In this document: one piece after another, positions 37,512 through 50,269 of the stretch
How positions within the stretch are numbered: the first letter of the stretch is position 1
Layout of the letters: every line of letters starts with the position of its first letter
Assembly (NCBI GenBank): GCA_008921705.1
Contig: VFFE01007657.1
Location: forward strand, 438,857-502,856
Origin: Burhinus oedicnemus
Lineage: Eukaryota > Chordata > Aves > Charadriiformes > Burhinidae
Reading direction: 5' to 3'
Length of the DNA stretch: 64,000 nt
Made by a program: the position numbers and the translations under genes
Notes under the pieces: generated by a model
Database searches by the model: none
What the model was told of the DNA's origin: nothing
The model's input: only the letters and a program-made list of their open reading frames with translations

Positions 37512-40500
37512 CATTTGTTTTCAAGAGGAGAAAATTGGTGGAAATAACTGAAAAATACCAAGGAAACAGAAGGGAAATATCCTTCACTCTGAAAGTTGGT
37601 CTTTTCATTACCTTGTGATCTGTCATGGGTTTCCCCATGCATTGTATCCCCTGTTTCAACTCCAAGCAAAACAATAGCTGAGGAGGATCACATAGCTATT
37701 GTTAGAAAAATGGCAGTATTTTCATTAAAGATACAATTTAATATGCTATTCTATCCCCCTAGTCCCAAATGTATCTATATTTCTTCCCCACCCTTTTCCC
37801 AGTCTTAAACAAAGTTATGTGGGGACTATGTGCTATAACTCACAACGTTAGATCAAGGTTTGTACCCAGTTCTTAACAGAAGGACAGAATTACTAAATAT
37901 ATAAATCTAAGTATTATTCACAATCAGATGTCTTATTCCCTTTGCAATTCCTTAGCATTATGAATTACATGATGTATAAATATTTACAAGTAAAAACGTA
38001 TCTACTAATAACAAAGAGAGCAAAGACATTCTAAACTTTGAAAGATTGCTTCTCAGATTCCAAACCTTATATAGTAGCCACAGAAGATTTATTGGGCTTT
38101 AGGTCTAACTTTTCATATGCTTACTAGTGTTAAAGTTTTTTAGTTAAAACAAAGAAAAAAAGCTAAACTTGCAATCTAGCAGATGCTCAATATAGTTGTG
38201 AGATATTTCACTATGGATACAGGATTGTTACCACCTGTTTCAACATTTACATCTGCTCATAAGTAGAGCTTCTTCTTCAGTAACACTTGGCAATATCTTA
38301 GGAGCAAGACTGTGTTTTGTTTTTTTTTTCTATAGGTGGTTTACAGCTAACAAGACTAAATTGGAATGCACTGCATAGAGCAAAAACCATTCTGCACTCA
38401 TGTTGTACTTGTTAATGTATTCAGTCTTAATAAAGTAGACTAAGGTGTTCAATAAAATACAGATCTCTAAAAGGATGTTAAAGTAATCTGCTGCTATTCG
38501 AAGATACAATTCCCATCACTCAGCTAAAAACTTGTAATCAACAGTTTTGTAATCAATAATTTGAAATCTAAAACCCAACAGCCAAAACCTAAAAACATTC
38601 TTACCAGGTTCTGCGCTCAATTTAGTAATGGTTTACCGGAATAATTGCTGCTGGCCTTGCTAATTCAAAAACTATGTTCAAGAACTTCACTGTGAAGCGT
38701 ATAACCTCTGATATGCATATAATTTCCTACCAGTCAGATAGATCAAAAAAGTAATACAAATGGGAAAACTGAATTGCACCAAAATAATATAATATAGGGT
38801 ACTTAACACCTTAATAGAACACAAAAGTAATGTAAACATTGGCAAACATTGGTTCAGAACCATAAAATTTATCAAGGTTGCAATGGAGAAAAATATATCT
38901 GGACAAATCAGCAGAGATATTAGTACCTATCATAAATTTTACTTATATTTCATGCATTTTATAAAGTAAGAAGTCTTTTGCAGATTTTTTTTTTAATTTC
39001 TTAGTAAATTATCTTTAATGAATGCAACCAAGAGTCGTAAATGTTTTCAATAGAAGTTATTTGGTTACTGTTTTTATCTAAAGCAATTAAAGAAAATAAA
39101 AGACTTCAACTTCCCCAGATAAGCAAATTTTGTATGTGGAGTTGTTACTGGACCTTTAATTGAAATTATTGAACCATTCCTGTTACAAAAGCTAGATTTA
39201 TATGTAACTTTGCTAAGCATAAGCAATTTAGAATGAAAATTTCAATTTGCGTGACAGTTTCCAGCAGAATTTATTAGGAAGAAAAAAAAAAAAGGAAGGG
39301 AATAAATTATCAACATTTGTAATCAGAATTTCAGTAATTTTTACTGGAGGTTATGATGCTTGATGTGACAGGGGAGGAGGGTGCACTTAATTACCAGTGA
39401 CATACTTTCTGTAGACTACCTATTAATGTATGTAATTTTGGCCAAATTAAAAACATTGGGATAAGCTTTTGAGTTTTCAGAGATTTACTTCTGGATTTGG
39501 CAGATAAGCATCCTAAAGACTATATCTGCAGTACTCATACTTTAACCCTTCACAATTCCTATTTGCTGTTTAAAAGGTGTGTGGGATACAGAAAAAACAG
39601 ACAAGCCTACTTGACCAAAAAGGATTAAGATTTCCTTCCAAACAATACATGCTTTGAGAATAACACCAGACATAGAAAAGCAGGTGAGGTTTTCCTTCCT
39701 ATACCTCCATCTACCCTTCTGATGGTGCCAGTTACCTTAAAGATAAAAGTCCCAAATGAAATTTAAGGGGGGTAGTAAGCAAGGAATAGAGAAAAAAGCA
39801 ACGAAGATGGTACCTTCTTAGAGGAAGCTTCTAAGAAACACAGAACATAATGGGTACTGGGAAGGAATGAAGGAAGGGAGAGAGTGGGGATTACAACTGA
39901 AAGTACTGGACAGGAGAATACAGTTTAAGGAGAAGACAGTGCAGGCAGTGAGGAAGAAAAAATCTTTTGGAGTGTAATTTAGTATAGGCAGAGTTCAGTG
40001 TTAGGAAAAATATAATGGAAAAGGCTAGCTGGCAGCACAAGATCAAAAGTGTGTGTAATTATGACAGCTGTAAGTACTGATTATTTTCCTCAGAATCAAA
40101 AAAAACAGCTGAGTTCAGTGATGGACGAAAAAAAGAAAAGCCTGCAAGTTCTTTTTTACAGACCAGTGAAAAGGTGTTACTTTTACCTAAAATCTATCTC
40201 ACACTGAAAATAATTTTCTACTACTACCATTGGTTTCTGCGATCTTGAAGAGTGAACATCTTGTTGCAATTCTTACTTTCCAAGCCCTGCTAGTAATGGA
40301 TTTTTTCCAGAACAACGGATTTTTTCACCTCTTATACAAGTTCCTTTTGGTTTTGTTTCATTTTTTTTTTTTTAAATAGAAAATAATGTGATAAGCAACT
40401 AGGTTAAAAATCAGATCGTAAAGAAGATGAGAAATCTTGCATTACTTTAGAACATTTATTTACCTGTTCATACTGAGTGAACACCACGGGATTTTGAGAC

Positions 40501-41087
40501 CCCATATGCCAAAAGGAACTCACTGAACTAGGATTTAAGCTTAACTGGAATAGGGACATATGGTTAATAACAGAGAGCAGAATGGTCCAACCGTAACAGC
40601 TGTGGATTGTATTCACTGCTCAAACATCCGCTCTGCCTCTTCCAGAAGTGACATTATGATTGTGAAATGCAAGAAGCCTGCAGGTTAGCTGTTTGTCAGG
40701 TAAACCATGATTTATATCTTTCACAGTGATTGAATCCTTCAGAAACATGTGCTTTTTAATATAATATGTAAATGCCCTTGTCATACCCTTCATTTTGGAA
40801 AAAGGGAACAATTCCCCTCTATGACCATGACCTGGACAGAACTTCTGTTTTCATGGGTGTTACTCTTGACACATAAAACTAAACCAGGAGCAGCCCCACC
40901 TGAGGCATGTTAGAACCATTGGGACAGGAAGAAGGAAAAAATACATTCATGCAAAGGAACCCCCACAGAAGTTGCCTTTGCCTTCCAGACTTCAGCTGCA
41001 TTTTGAATATACCCTGTATATTTCTTTGCAACTGAACAGTATTTCACCAATTTGTGTCTCAAGCTGATCTTCTTCTAAGTATCCTTC
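37512..41087. other. AT-rich unique sequence without supported genes
   Basis: Unique DNA with poly-T and poly-A runs (near 38321, 38986, 39281 and 40361). Open frames are short and have no motif. Its last five bases (41083-41087) are one copy of the target-site duplication of the adjacent LTR. Confidence 0.45.
41083..41087 (+). repeat. Target-site duplication, left copy (CCTTC)
   Basis: CCTTC lies immediately before the LTR's 5' TG. The same five bases follow its 3' CA at 42178-42182. A 5-bp duplication is typical of class III (ERV-L-like) insertions in birds. Confidence 0.9.
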
Positions 41088-41088
41088 T

Positions 41089-41448
41089 GTGGTGGTGCAA
41101 CCACCCCCCCCGCCACCTTTGGCCACTCAGTACTTGGTGCGATTCCCCATCCCTGAGCTGTATACCAGCCTAGGACATGTCAGGCATGAATTGCGAAAAA
41201 TAAAAGACCAGAGCATTAAGGCACTCCTTAACGTGCCTGGCTCTTGCTTCCCCTATCACTTGGGAATATCATTCCCTGACAGCCCAGTACATTTGTACCT
41301 GGATCATGGCCCAAAGGGAGTTGGTACCAGAACTTGCAGATCTAACTGGGCTTGCACAACTGCTGGAAAGTACTGGAATATTCCATCGTCCGAGTTGGGC
41401 CAGAGTGGAAAATTACCTGACGAAAGTCAATTATCTCAGATCCTATAA
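41089..41448 (+). other. 119-codon open frame within the LTR U3
   Basis: A stop-free frame begins at a GTG one base inside the LTR and spans its first third. The translation starts with a proline run from the C-rich tract and contains LVRFPIPELYTSLGHVRHEL. There is no upstream promoter or family match, and the start codon is not ATG. It is probably a chance frame in a GC-richer part of the LTR. Confidence 0.3.
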
Positions 41449-41853
41449 GCAGCGATTCTCGTGAAGACCCTTTGAACTCTTCTGGATCGCAGCGGGCTGT
41501 GGCCAGTACCCTCCCATGAGTCAGGACGCTGACTCAGGCAAACTTCGTGAAGACTAAGGACCAGGGCGAGACAATCCTTCTTGAGCCTCAATTACCTCCT
41601 GTTGAGGAACGCTGATGCATCGTGAGTATTTACCCTAACTCAGAAGGGAAATTTTAACTATAGGCTAGCCTCTCTTTCATCCACCTCTCCATTTATGTGT
41701 TTGTATGCATTAGCTTTATGGATGTGGATGTTCTTCCATTTTCCATGCACGTGCAGGAGTTAAAAGGGGTACTCACACGACTCAGTAAGTCGTGCAATAT
41801 TAAGAGATCTTCAATCTCAGCAGTTATAAACTGCTGTATGTGCATGTTTGTGT

Positions 41854-41855
<2 letters not shown>

Positions 41856-41884
<29 letters not shown>
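41856..41884 (+). repeat. (GT)n microsatellite inside the LTR
   Basis: About fourteen GT dinucleotides inside the solo LTR. Likely length-polymorphic. Confidence 0.92.
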
Positions 41885-41886
<2 letters not shown>

Positions 41887-42120
41887 CATATGCTTTGTTT
41901 ATATGTATATACATTAATCTGAGATCTGTGCTTTGCTCTCATATGTATATGTATTAGTTTCGGATACCTTATAGTAAGTTAGTGTGAATCTTGTCATCTT
42001 CAAATCTGTAATCAAGTTGCTGTTCATTTATTTAGTTAAATCACTTCGTAAATCTTTAAATCAGTTAATGATTAAGCGCTGCTAAAACTCAATCTAACTC
42101 TAGATCTGCCTCAAATCACT

Positions 42121-42126
42121 AATAAA
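42121..42126 (+). terminator. LTR polyadenylation signal AATAAA
   Basis: A canonical AATAAA in the sequence CACTAATAAAACTG, about 50 bp upstream of the LTR 3' end, at the expected R/U5 position. Confidence 0.65.
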
Positions 42127-42177
42127 ACTGAACTGCTGCTAAATCATAACTGTGTCTGATACTTCCATCCCGTGACA

Positions 42178-42182
42178 CCTTC
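42178..42182 (+). repeat. Target-site duplication, right copy (CCTTC)
   Basis: A perfect match to 41083-41087, directly after the terminal CA of the LTR. Confidence 0.9.
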
Positions 42183-45100
42183 AAAAACATGTAATTTTTT
42201 AATATGAAATGACCTCGTCTGTATTTCATTATATGTTGTGATAAAACAAAAGAATAAGATTAACCGCTAAAAAAGTAACAGAAAATGGCTGGATTCAGAG
42301 TCTGTTTATTTTGTATCAGCTTTAGATGATCTGCCTATATACATTATAAGCTGCATGAAACACAGCACTTGTGAGGATCTGAGTGCTGCATAGTGTTTAT
42401 ATAAGGTATTTATTATTATGTACAGATATGTATGCCAATCTTTAGAATATAAAATGCATTTGATTTCTGAATTCGTCTTGTTTTGTTATGATTTTTGGAC
42501 ATTTGTACCAAAATTCCAGAAGGTAGTGGCTATTGATTAGCTTGTAGTCAGAGATTCATGAAAATCTTTTGCAGTGTTTTACAAGTTGAATGCTATTAAC
42601 ATAATCACAGTAAGTCGTTGTTATTCAGACAGTATTATATGCCCCAAAACAAGCAGCCAGCTAGTTCCCGTGCAAGGAACTGAAGAAAAGCCGACCTTGT
42701 AACAAAGACATTTAACCATACTCAATGACAACATAAACTGGGTCAGGGCAGTTTGAAAACTGCAATAAGTTGATGGAAGTGCAAATTGAGGACTGATTGT
42801 CTATGGCACATCTGAAATCTCGTTGGACAGTAGAAAATAACTCAAAGTAGTTCCTAGAAGACTAAAAATGGCTGACTAACAGGGACAGGCAAATGGAGGA
42901 AAAAATAAAAGGTCCTGTCCTAACAGCATTGATCAGCATCAAACAGCAAGGAACACCAGAATGAGTGACAAAACAAGACAAGAACCTGGAAACTATTTTA
43001 GAAATGTATGACATAATCAAATGTTGCTTAACTGTAGCCTTGTTTATTTGCTGTATATATTAACTTAATGTATCATGTACTTGTTGATAATGATGTCATA
43101 AACAGGATAAGAGACATGAAGTATCCATCTATTAGTGCTTTAAAATGTCACGATAAGCTGGGACAGCTTTTTTTTTCACATAAGAAAACCCTTTGACACT
43201 AGCTGGTAAACAGCATAAGTTTCGTGTTTTAAGCCTGAAGTACTCACCCAATACATTTTTATATACAGTCAATGGAGGACAAGAGTAATCACCAGAATCT
43301 GTTATCTAGCTACCCAAATGCCCACCTTAAATTTATATGAACCCCTTTCTGGAAGTGGATTTTTCTCTCCTATATGCATAAACAGGAGATAAGTTAACTG
43401 GCTTTAGGTGCATAAGTCATAGATGCCTACTTAGGGAATGTGAACCTTCTGTCTTGCTGACAAAGATGGGAAAACTGTAATGATCCACCAGTGATATGGA
43501 AATGTAAAAGATGGGTGGAGGAGTAACAAAGTAATGAATCATCGGAGAGCAGAGTAAGCAGTGGAGATTTCAGTTAAGTGCTAAAGCCAACCAGTAGCTC
43601 TGCTCACAAAGGAACTAATAGTAAGAGGACACAATGTCTTTCTCCAACATAAAAGACAAAGAACCAGACTGGAAGACAGCAATGAAGAGGGACTTTTTAT
43701 TATTTGGAGGACAGGCTATACCCAATAGAATGTTGGATATTAGAGGACATACTAAATTCCAGGGAATACTTAAAGAGATGAGGAAACTGAGGCAGGGAGA
43801 AATATAGAAATTAGATTGTTTATGTCTGACTATACTCTTTTTTTATACTGGTGTAATAGGGAGAGAAACTTCTCCAAGGTCAATGAGGTAAATGATTCAC
43901 CTAGAAGAACAGATGGTCTGTAAAAACAGAGCACCTGGAAGTTTGTAGTACTAGGCAAAGTCAGAGTCAATATAGACATACAGATAAGGCCATGTCTCCA
44001 CAGTCAAAAAAAAGAGAGAATCGCAGACCAGCTTCTGACAGACTCATTTTGGTAGATGAGAAATAGTTTAGATCATGAACGCTGACAGACAGCAGATAAT
44101 TGTGAGTGTGGGTGAATGTTGGAAACTGAACTTCTGAACTGTCAAGCATGAGCCTGCCACATGCTACCTGCAACCAGGAAGGCCTGGCTGCAAATTTTCG
44201 TAACACCTAGACAATGAAGAAATGGCACATACTGAGACCTCCAATTAATAAAGAGACCACCATTTAGGAGGCTGATGACACATTCTGCCTCTGAATATAG
44301 GTTATTGAAATGGAGAAAAAAAGGCCGAGAAAAAAAGACCCTGGAAATGGAGGCAGATCTATGGAGACAAATGTCATGGAGAACCCAGGGACATCAGTGG
44401 TGATGCCTGAGACTGGTAACTTCAAGCAGCTGTGCAGCACAAACCAACATGACTTTCCGTCTGACTTTCCTAGACCAGCAATGATCTCCCTGATAGAAGG
44501 GAAGTCAAGATTAATTGAATGAGACTGAGTGGGGAAGTGACTGAGAAATTGCATGTGATCATCAGGTAGGGTAAAAGCTCTACTCGTTTTTAAATAAACC
44601 TTAGTATCCAGATCCACTATAGGTTGTCATTTACTCTATCTCACCCATGACACTAGCATCCAGGCTGTTTAGGACTATGTGTTCCTGGGCAAAATTTGTA
44701 CAGAAGTGGTTAGCGCTGTCCAAATTGGAGCCAAAGAGTAAACCAAGTGGTTAAACTCAGTTCCTGGTTGGTGGTGTTTTGTTTTTTTTTTTTTTTTTTT
44801 TTCTTTTTTTATTTTCGTTTAGCAGTATAAACATGCCCATTGGAAGTACTTCCATAAAATTATAGGAGACTGACTGGCCTCCGACCTGAGTGCAGATTTA
44901 GCAAGCCTCCTTGAATTCAGCAAATTATTCTTTTTTATCCTAGAACAATAAATCTTAATGCTGCAATCTAGTGAGTTTCTGCAACCAGAATCTATACACT
45001 ATCATATTTGAAACAGTTTGCTCATATCTTGTTCAGATAGCATAAATTGTAGTCTTACACCTGCTGATAGCACACCTTCTTCTCCCACTTTGACAGGTAA

Positions 45101-46852
45101 AGACAGGCAAAATACATGATTTGGAATGCGGTTGTTTTATTTTACAATTGCATGTTTCTGCTTTGACATTGTATCATTTCAGGGCCAAATCAGAGTATTG
45201 CCTGAGAAGTCCGTAATATGACTTTCTTCTTGCAACAGGGTAAATCTGGAATAAAGCAATTGCCTTCATTGGAGACACCCAGGTTTAAAAAAGAATTTCA
45301 TTGACAGCTTTGGAGAATGTAGGTCTGAAGGGAAGACTGAATGGATTACTAGCAGTTGAAAAAACTTTTTTTTTTTCTTCCCTGTAATAGCATCTAATCA
45401 GCATTTACTATTATTTATGTTAGAGTAGAATTTTTCCTTTAAAATACATAATTTTATTTCCTCCTCACTCATAATTTCAGAGACTAAAATGTCACAATGT
45501 ATACTGTCTAAGCAGTATAGGGTTGGGGTGGGCATTTCTCTTTATCCTTAGAAAGGAAAAAAGAATGTATTTCCAGTTAGTATAGTATAAACCATGTTAT
45601 TTTCTGATGAGTTTACTGCTTTTCTATGAATGTATTTTCCTATAAATGTTATTTAAACATGTAAACAAATTAAAACAAGCCTTATCTATTAATCAAGCTG
45701 AAATTCTTCCATGTAGGCAGACATCTGATTCGTAAGGCAGAAGACATTCACTGTTCTTCCTTACCAGATATTACCATATTTCCACTTACTAATGAAATAC
45801 CACAGATGCATTATCTCATACTGAATAGCCTCAAACTTATTTAAATTCCAAATTTTAATTTGTCAGCAATATTCCACATTGAATTTACATTCATTTCCAA
45901 AAGCACTATGAAACTTAAATTAGATGAAATCAACCTACACTATTTTTTTCCCCTTGGAAACATGCTAGTAGGAAATTATGTTCTTTGTATATGATCCCAA
46001 GCATGGCAGGTTATATATTCCAACATACACCATGAAATTCATTAATATGGAGAGTGTGTGAGGATTAATTTATCTTCTTCTATTTTCTTTCATTCCCATT
46101 GGTATAATACTATTTATATGTCTTTTTTCATTCATGGGATTAAAAAATATTATAACCATTCTGTACATTTTGTAACAGAAAGTTGAATGCACAGACACGT
46201 TGCACAGAAAGCTTGAATTTCAAGTAAATACTGACAGCTAGGAAATATATTTAATTTTTCATTTATCTAATTGAAACGACATCTCAAACTTTTTACATAC
46301 AGCTGATATTGCTGTAATAAAAAAAAGTTTTCTTGAAAATATGATTTTGCAGTCAGGGAATGCATTTCTTTGATTTCAGTCCTGTCACATCATTTAAAAA
46401 ATAAAGATAACCTATTTCCATTTTCCCCTAAGATTGCATAAGGTTGAAATGAAGCTGTCATGACAGAAATGTAAAATGTGAAGAATAGTCTAAAAGATTA
46501 CAAAAAACTTTCACTTATGCTGTGGCTCTGCCATCAGAGGCTATTTGTTCCAATTTTCATACTGGCAGATGATGCAGGGTATGTCACTATGAGCAGAAAA
46601 AGAGCAAAATAGATAGGAGAGTGTACGGGACAGGGAGAAGAAAAATATTGTAGGATTGATCGAAAACAACCCCAAAACAAGCAAACCAACAAATAAACCA
46701 TTTAAATATAATAGCCTCCTCCAAAAATTACACTGCTAGCAGTCCCCAAATTTAAACAAATAAAATCACAACGGAAGCATGTGATTCTGTCACCATTAAT
46801 CAACTGTCAACAGCTCTTTCTTTATCTCAAAGCACAAGATTACATGTCTGAC
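42183..46852. other. Unique sequence without supported genes
   Basis: Unique, mostly AT-rich DNA with a poly-T tract near 44782-44810. Overlapping open frames at 44264-44617 (minus, 117 codons) and 44310-44522 (plus, 70 codons) have no recognisable motif. The rest has nothing I can name. Confidence 0.45.
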
Positions 46853-47414
46853 CTGTGTTTGAATTTGGTACGTTGTGACGAAGGACAAATAATACTGCTG
46901 TGCTCATCTGGGTAGATTTTGTTTTCAGGATGGACTATCTCACAAGTAGGACAATCCCTGGCTACAGCAAAGTGCCACAGCCACTCTTTTATTCCATGCA
47001 TCAGATGCAGCTGGTCCACAGGCCACGGCATTGCCCTAAATTTGTGAGATAACTTCAAGCCGTCTGTAACAAATACTCTTCATTGTGTGCCTCTTAAAGG
47101 TACCCACCAGATCCTTCTCAAGCCTAAGCTATCCTTTCTCTTACAGACCCAGTTTCCAGCCAACCTCAGGCAGAGTTTTCCAGGAAAATATTCTGGATCA
47201 CGTGGAATCAGAAGTTCAAAGAGAGCAACAGCTGTCTCCTGCAGTCTTCTGGGCATGATTCAGCTACCCAGGCATTGCATATGATGCCATCTAAAAGTTC
47301 GTGGAGCATCTTGGGCATTGGCATGAGACTGGTAGACGCAGTACCTCAAGTAAAGAAGATTTGTGCCCTCCTGAAGCAGTAGCTGTCCTGTCAAATAAAT
47401 CCCATCTTTGGTAT
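46853..47414 (-). other. Exon-like GC-elevated block, unidentified
   Basis: A block of about 560 bp less AT-rich than its surroundings. On the minus strand it holds two exon-like segments. Segment one (47268-47414, 147 bp) follows the acceptor-like CACCCTTCAG and ends before GTAGCT; it encodes GIYLTGQLLLQEGTNLLYLR and then YQSHANAQDAPRTFRWHHM. Segment two (46853-47063) follows TTTGTTACAG and ends at CACAG before GTCAGA; it encodes LSHKFRAMPWPVDQLHLMHG and then RDCPTCEIVHPENK. The join between them keeps phase 1. No family is recognised. The plus strand is also open here for 78 codons, so GC-driven chance, an old pseudogene or a viral relic are alternatives. Confidence 0.22.
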
Positions 47415-50269
47415 CTGAAGGGTGATATAACTAATATGTACCAATCTATATAAAAACAACTTCTTTTTGTTTGTTTCTCTAAGATACGCACCGTAATTGA
47501 AGGCATAACTGTGGCTACTATATAAGTGAAATTATGAAGTGTTCACTTAGTCCAACTTTAGAGGGGACTGTGTCTTATGACAGTTCCTTAAATATTGCCT
47601 ATCTTGCCTGTGAATTCAACAGTTGTAAGCTATAAGAATACTTTACCTGAACCATTGCATTATTAATTTCAGGTAGTTTATTAGAACTGATGTTTCCATG
47701 GAGATAGGTTTTTGATATTCATTGCAAATTATACTGCTGCTATTTTATGAACTCTGTGAAAATAATCAGTATTAATTATATGGATTTTCTTTTCACATTC
47801 CTTGATAAATATGTTATGATGGTGACACTATTCAATTTACAAGCAAGTACTAGCTACCTTCTTCCAGACTATGTTGCAGTGACTACTGTCAAGCATTTAA
47901 TATGTTGTTTCTTTTCCTTTCTAAAAAAGCATAAGCAAAGCTAGTGTAGAAGTAAACATTGAGATTCAAAGAATAAGAATGACCTTTCTACAGGGTACAT
48001 GTATAAACCTACTTCTACTACAGTGTTAAGTTTCAGAGTTAAAATTTGCAAGTAGTTGATGATATGTGGAAGATCAGCAAATGCTCCAAATTGTTTCGGC
48101 TTTGTTGAGGCCATGAACTCCATGAACTAAAAGAATGTAAAATTCATCTCTGCTAAGATGGAATTAGGCCATCAGGTTTCAAGGGATAAAAATGGAAATA
48201 CATAGCACACAAGTCAGTGACAACTACTTTTGAGATATTAAAAAAAAAAGGCAATACTACACTGTTTTCCTTTCTTTTATATATTTTCATCTAATTTTGA
48301 TGTATAGAGGAAATTCTTGACAAACTGAAAATACAAAGCTTCACAGGCCTCTACTTGATATTTGTAGTTCAATACCAGAGCTAAACACACCATTCAATAA
48401 AATTAGGGGTCTTTATTCTACAAAGATATTTCTTTGCATTCTTACTATATATTAAATTCTCTACTCTGCCATATTCTGTAACCAACTAACCATATGATTG
48501 AAAGTGGCCAAGAACAGAAATCTTGAAAATGAAGGATTTTTTTCTAATTTGTTTGGTTATCACCTAACATGTTGCAGGCACTATTGTAAAGGAAATACAT
48601 CTAGAACTGTGGTATAATTGACAGTTTTAGCAAAGGGCTCAGAGGATAATAATTGTACCTCTTTTTTTAAATTTATACAAAAGAAAAAGGTAAAATAAAA
48701 GCTAAAATAAGTGTAATTGGCCTAAATATAATAATAATGCTTAATACCTTACTATTGCCATCAGCTCAGGAACAACATGTTGCCATCATTGGGCCTTGTA
48801 AAGGGATGTGGTGTCAATTTCCTTGCTTGTATCACTCTTGTCTAGCCACAATATTTCCTGAACTGAGTGTGGAAAGACTGAATAACATTGTATCCATTAG
48901 TACTTTTATTTTATAAGCATTAGAAACCAGTAAAATCAGCTTAGAAATATGATTTATTCAGCAGAGACACTACTAAGGAGAGTACAAACATTACTGTGAG
49001 TGAGGAGTTTTATAAAATGTTTTTTCATTGAACACCAATCTCATTATGACTTCTGAAATTCAGACAAAAATGACATTCTTCAGCCGAAAGAACTTCCATC
49101 AGGATGCATATTAAACTGAGTAAAAGAAAATGCATGTGGCTAGATTTCCCTTATGCTATAAAAAAAGACTCTCAATATTTTATTTACTTTTAAAAGGGAA
49201 TTGGAAAAAAAAATCTCTTTCCCAACAAAAGAAGAGTATTGTATTGGATAGGTTTCATGGAAATTACCTTGTACCAAATCTAAAAATAATCGTCATTGGT
49301 GTGTTTAGTATTCACAATGAGAACCACTTTCTTTTAACAGGCTGATACACAGTTGAATAAGTTTACATTTTGATATCTGAAACAGGATTTACCATTACAA
49401 TTATCCTCCTATAAAAAAAACTTGTTAGAAATACTGAAATCAAGAAACCCTAAGAGACTTCTGCTGAAATTACAGCTGAAACACATCTAGGGGAAAAAAG
49501 AATACCACTTCTTCACAGCACACACAGTACCCAGACACCTACAATTTTCTTAGTGTTCATAGAGAGATAGGTAGTTTTTTCTCATTCAAAATCTTAAAGG
49601 TTTTTTTTTTTTATATCTCTTTGCAAGCAGAAAAGTAGACATAAACCAGAAAATTAACTAGACATCAGATCAGTATCCTTTTACCCGCAGTCTCTCTGTT
49701 TACCATATTACTTTTAATAAAACTTCACAGTATTTTATTATACTTTTGGTATCACCTTTTACTGGAGAGCATGGTACAAAGTGTGCCTGCTGCTTTTGTT
49801 AAACAGCCTAAAAGGACATTACTAAAAATATAACTTTTGGGTATGTTAATATCTATTCCAGACATTATACTGAATAATTACAACTTAAATTAGTCTTGAT
49901 TATCCTTCAGCTTATAAATTAAAAATTAGGCCTGTCAAAAGAGTATTTGTAAAATTTAAGGTAACACTTTGAATTACTTTATTGAGCTTTACAGTAACTA
50001 AATATTTACAGTGTAAATATGTGTGTGTGAGTGTGCGTGCGTGTGTGTGTTTGTGTATAGACAGTGTTTATGTCACAATATTGTATAAGTATTTATTTAA
50101 CTGATAAAATACAGATGTACACATTTGGCTTCTAACAAAAATTCATTTATAGTGCAGTCTGGGAGCCTAAGGAGTAGTCTGTTACTCATTCAGTACCCAC
50201 AATTGCTAGATACATTTACAGCTTGAGTATAGGATTAACTACTGCAGCATTTATGGTTAATTGCAGCAG
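47415..50269. other. AT-rich unique sequence
   Basis: No supported gene. It holds the (GT)n-rich tract at 50021-50056 and several A/T homopolymers (48240-48248, 49601-49611). Confidence 0.45.
50021..50056 (+). repeat. Imperfect (GT)n microsatellite
   Basis: GT dinucleotides interrupted by GA, GC and TT. Simple repeat lying just upstream of the CR1 copy. Confidence 0.85.

Larger units (their letters stand above)
41088..42177 (+). mobile_element. Solo LTR of an endogenous retrovirus, 1,090 bp
   Basis: A complete LTR on the plus strand. It opens TGTGGTGGTGCAACCACC, closes CCATCCCGTGACA and is flanked by a perfect CCTTC duplication. An AATAAA polyadenylation signal lies at 42121-42126, about 50 bp before the end. 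A (GT)n tract at 41856-41884 sits inside. No internal retroviral sequence remains, so this is a solo LTR left by homologous recombination between two LTRs. The exact 5-bp duplication suggests a relatively young insertion and an ERV-L-type integrase. The family name is not certain. Confidence 0.9.

Noticed and set aside
42640..43060. Segment considered as an old LTR
   Set aside because: No TG...CA pair with matching flanks, no TATA/AATAAA arrangement and no remembered family similarity.
44264..44617. Overlapping 117-codon minus and 70-codon plus frames
   Set aside because: Both strands are open at once, a sign of local composition; neither translation shows a motif.
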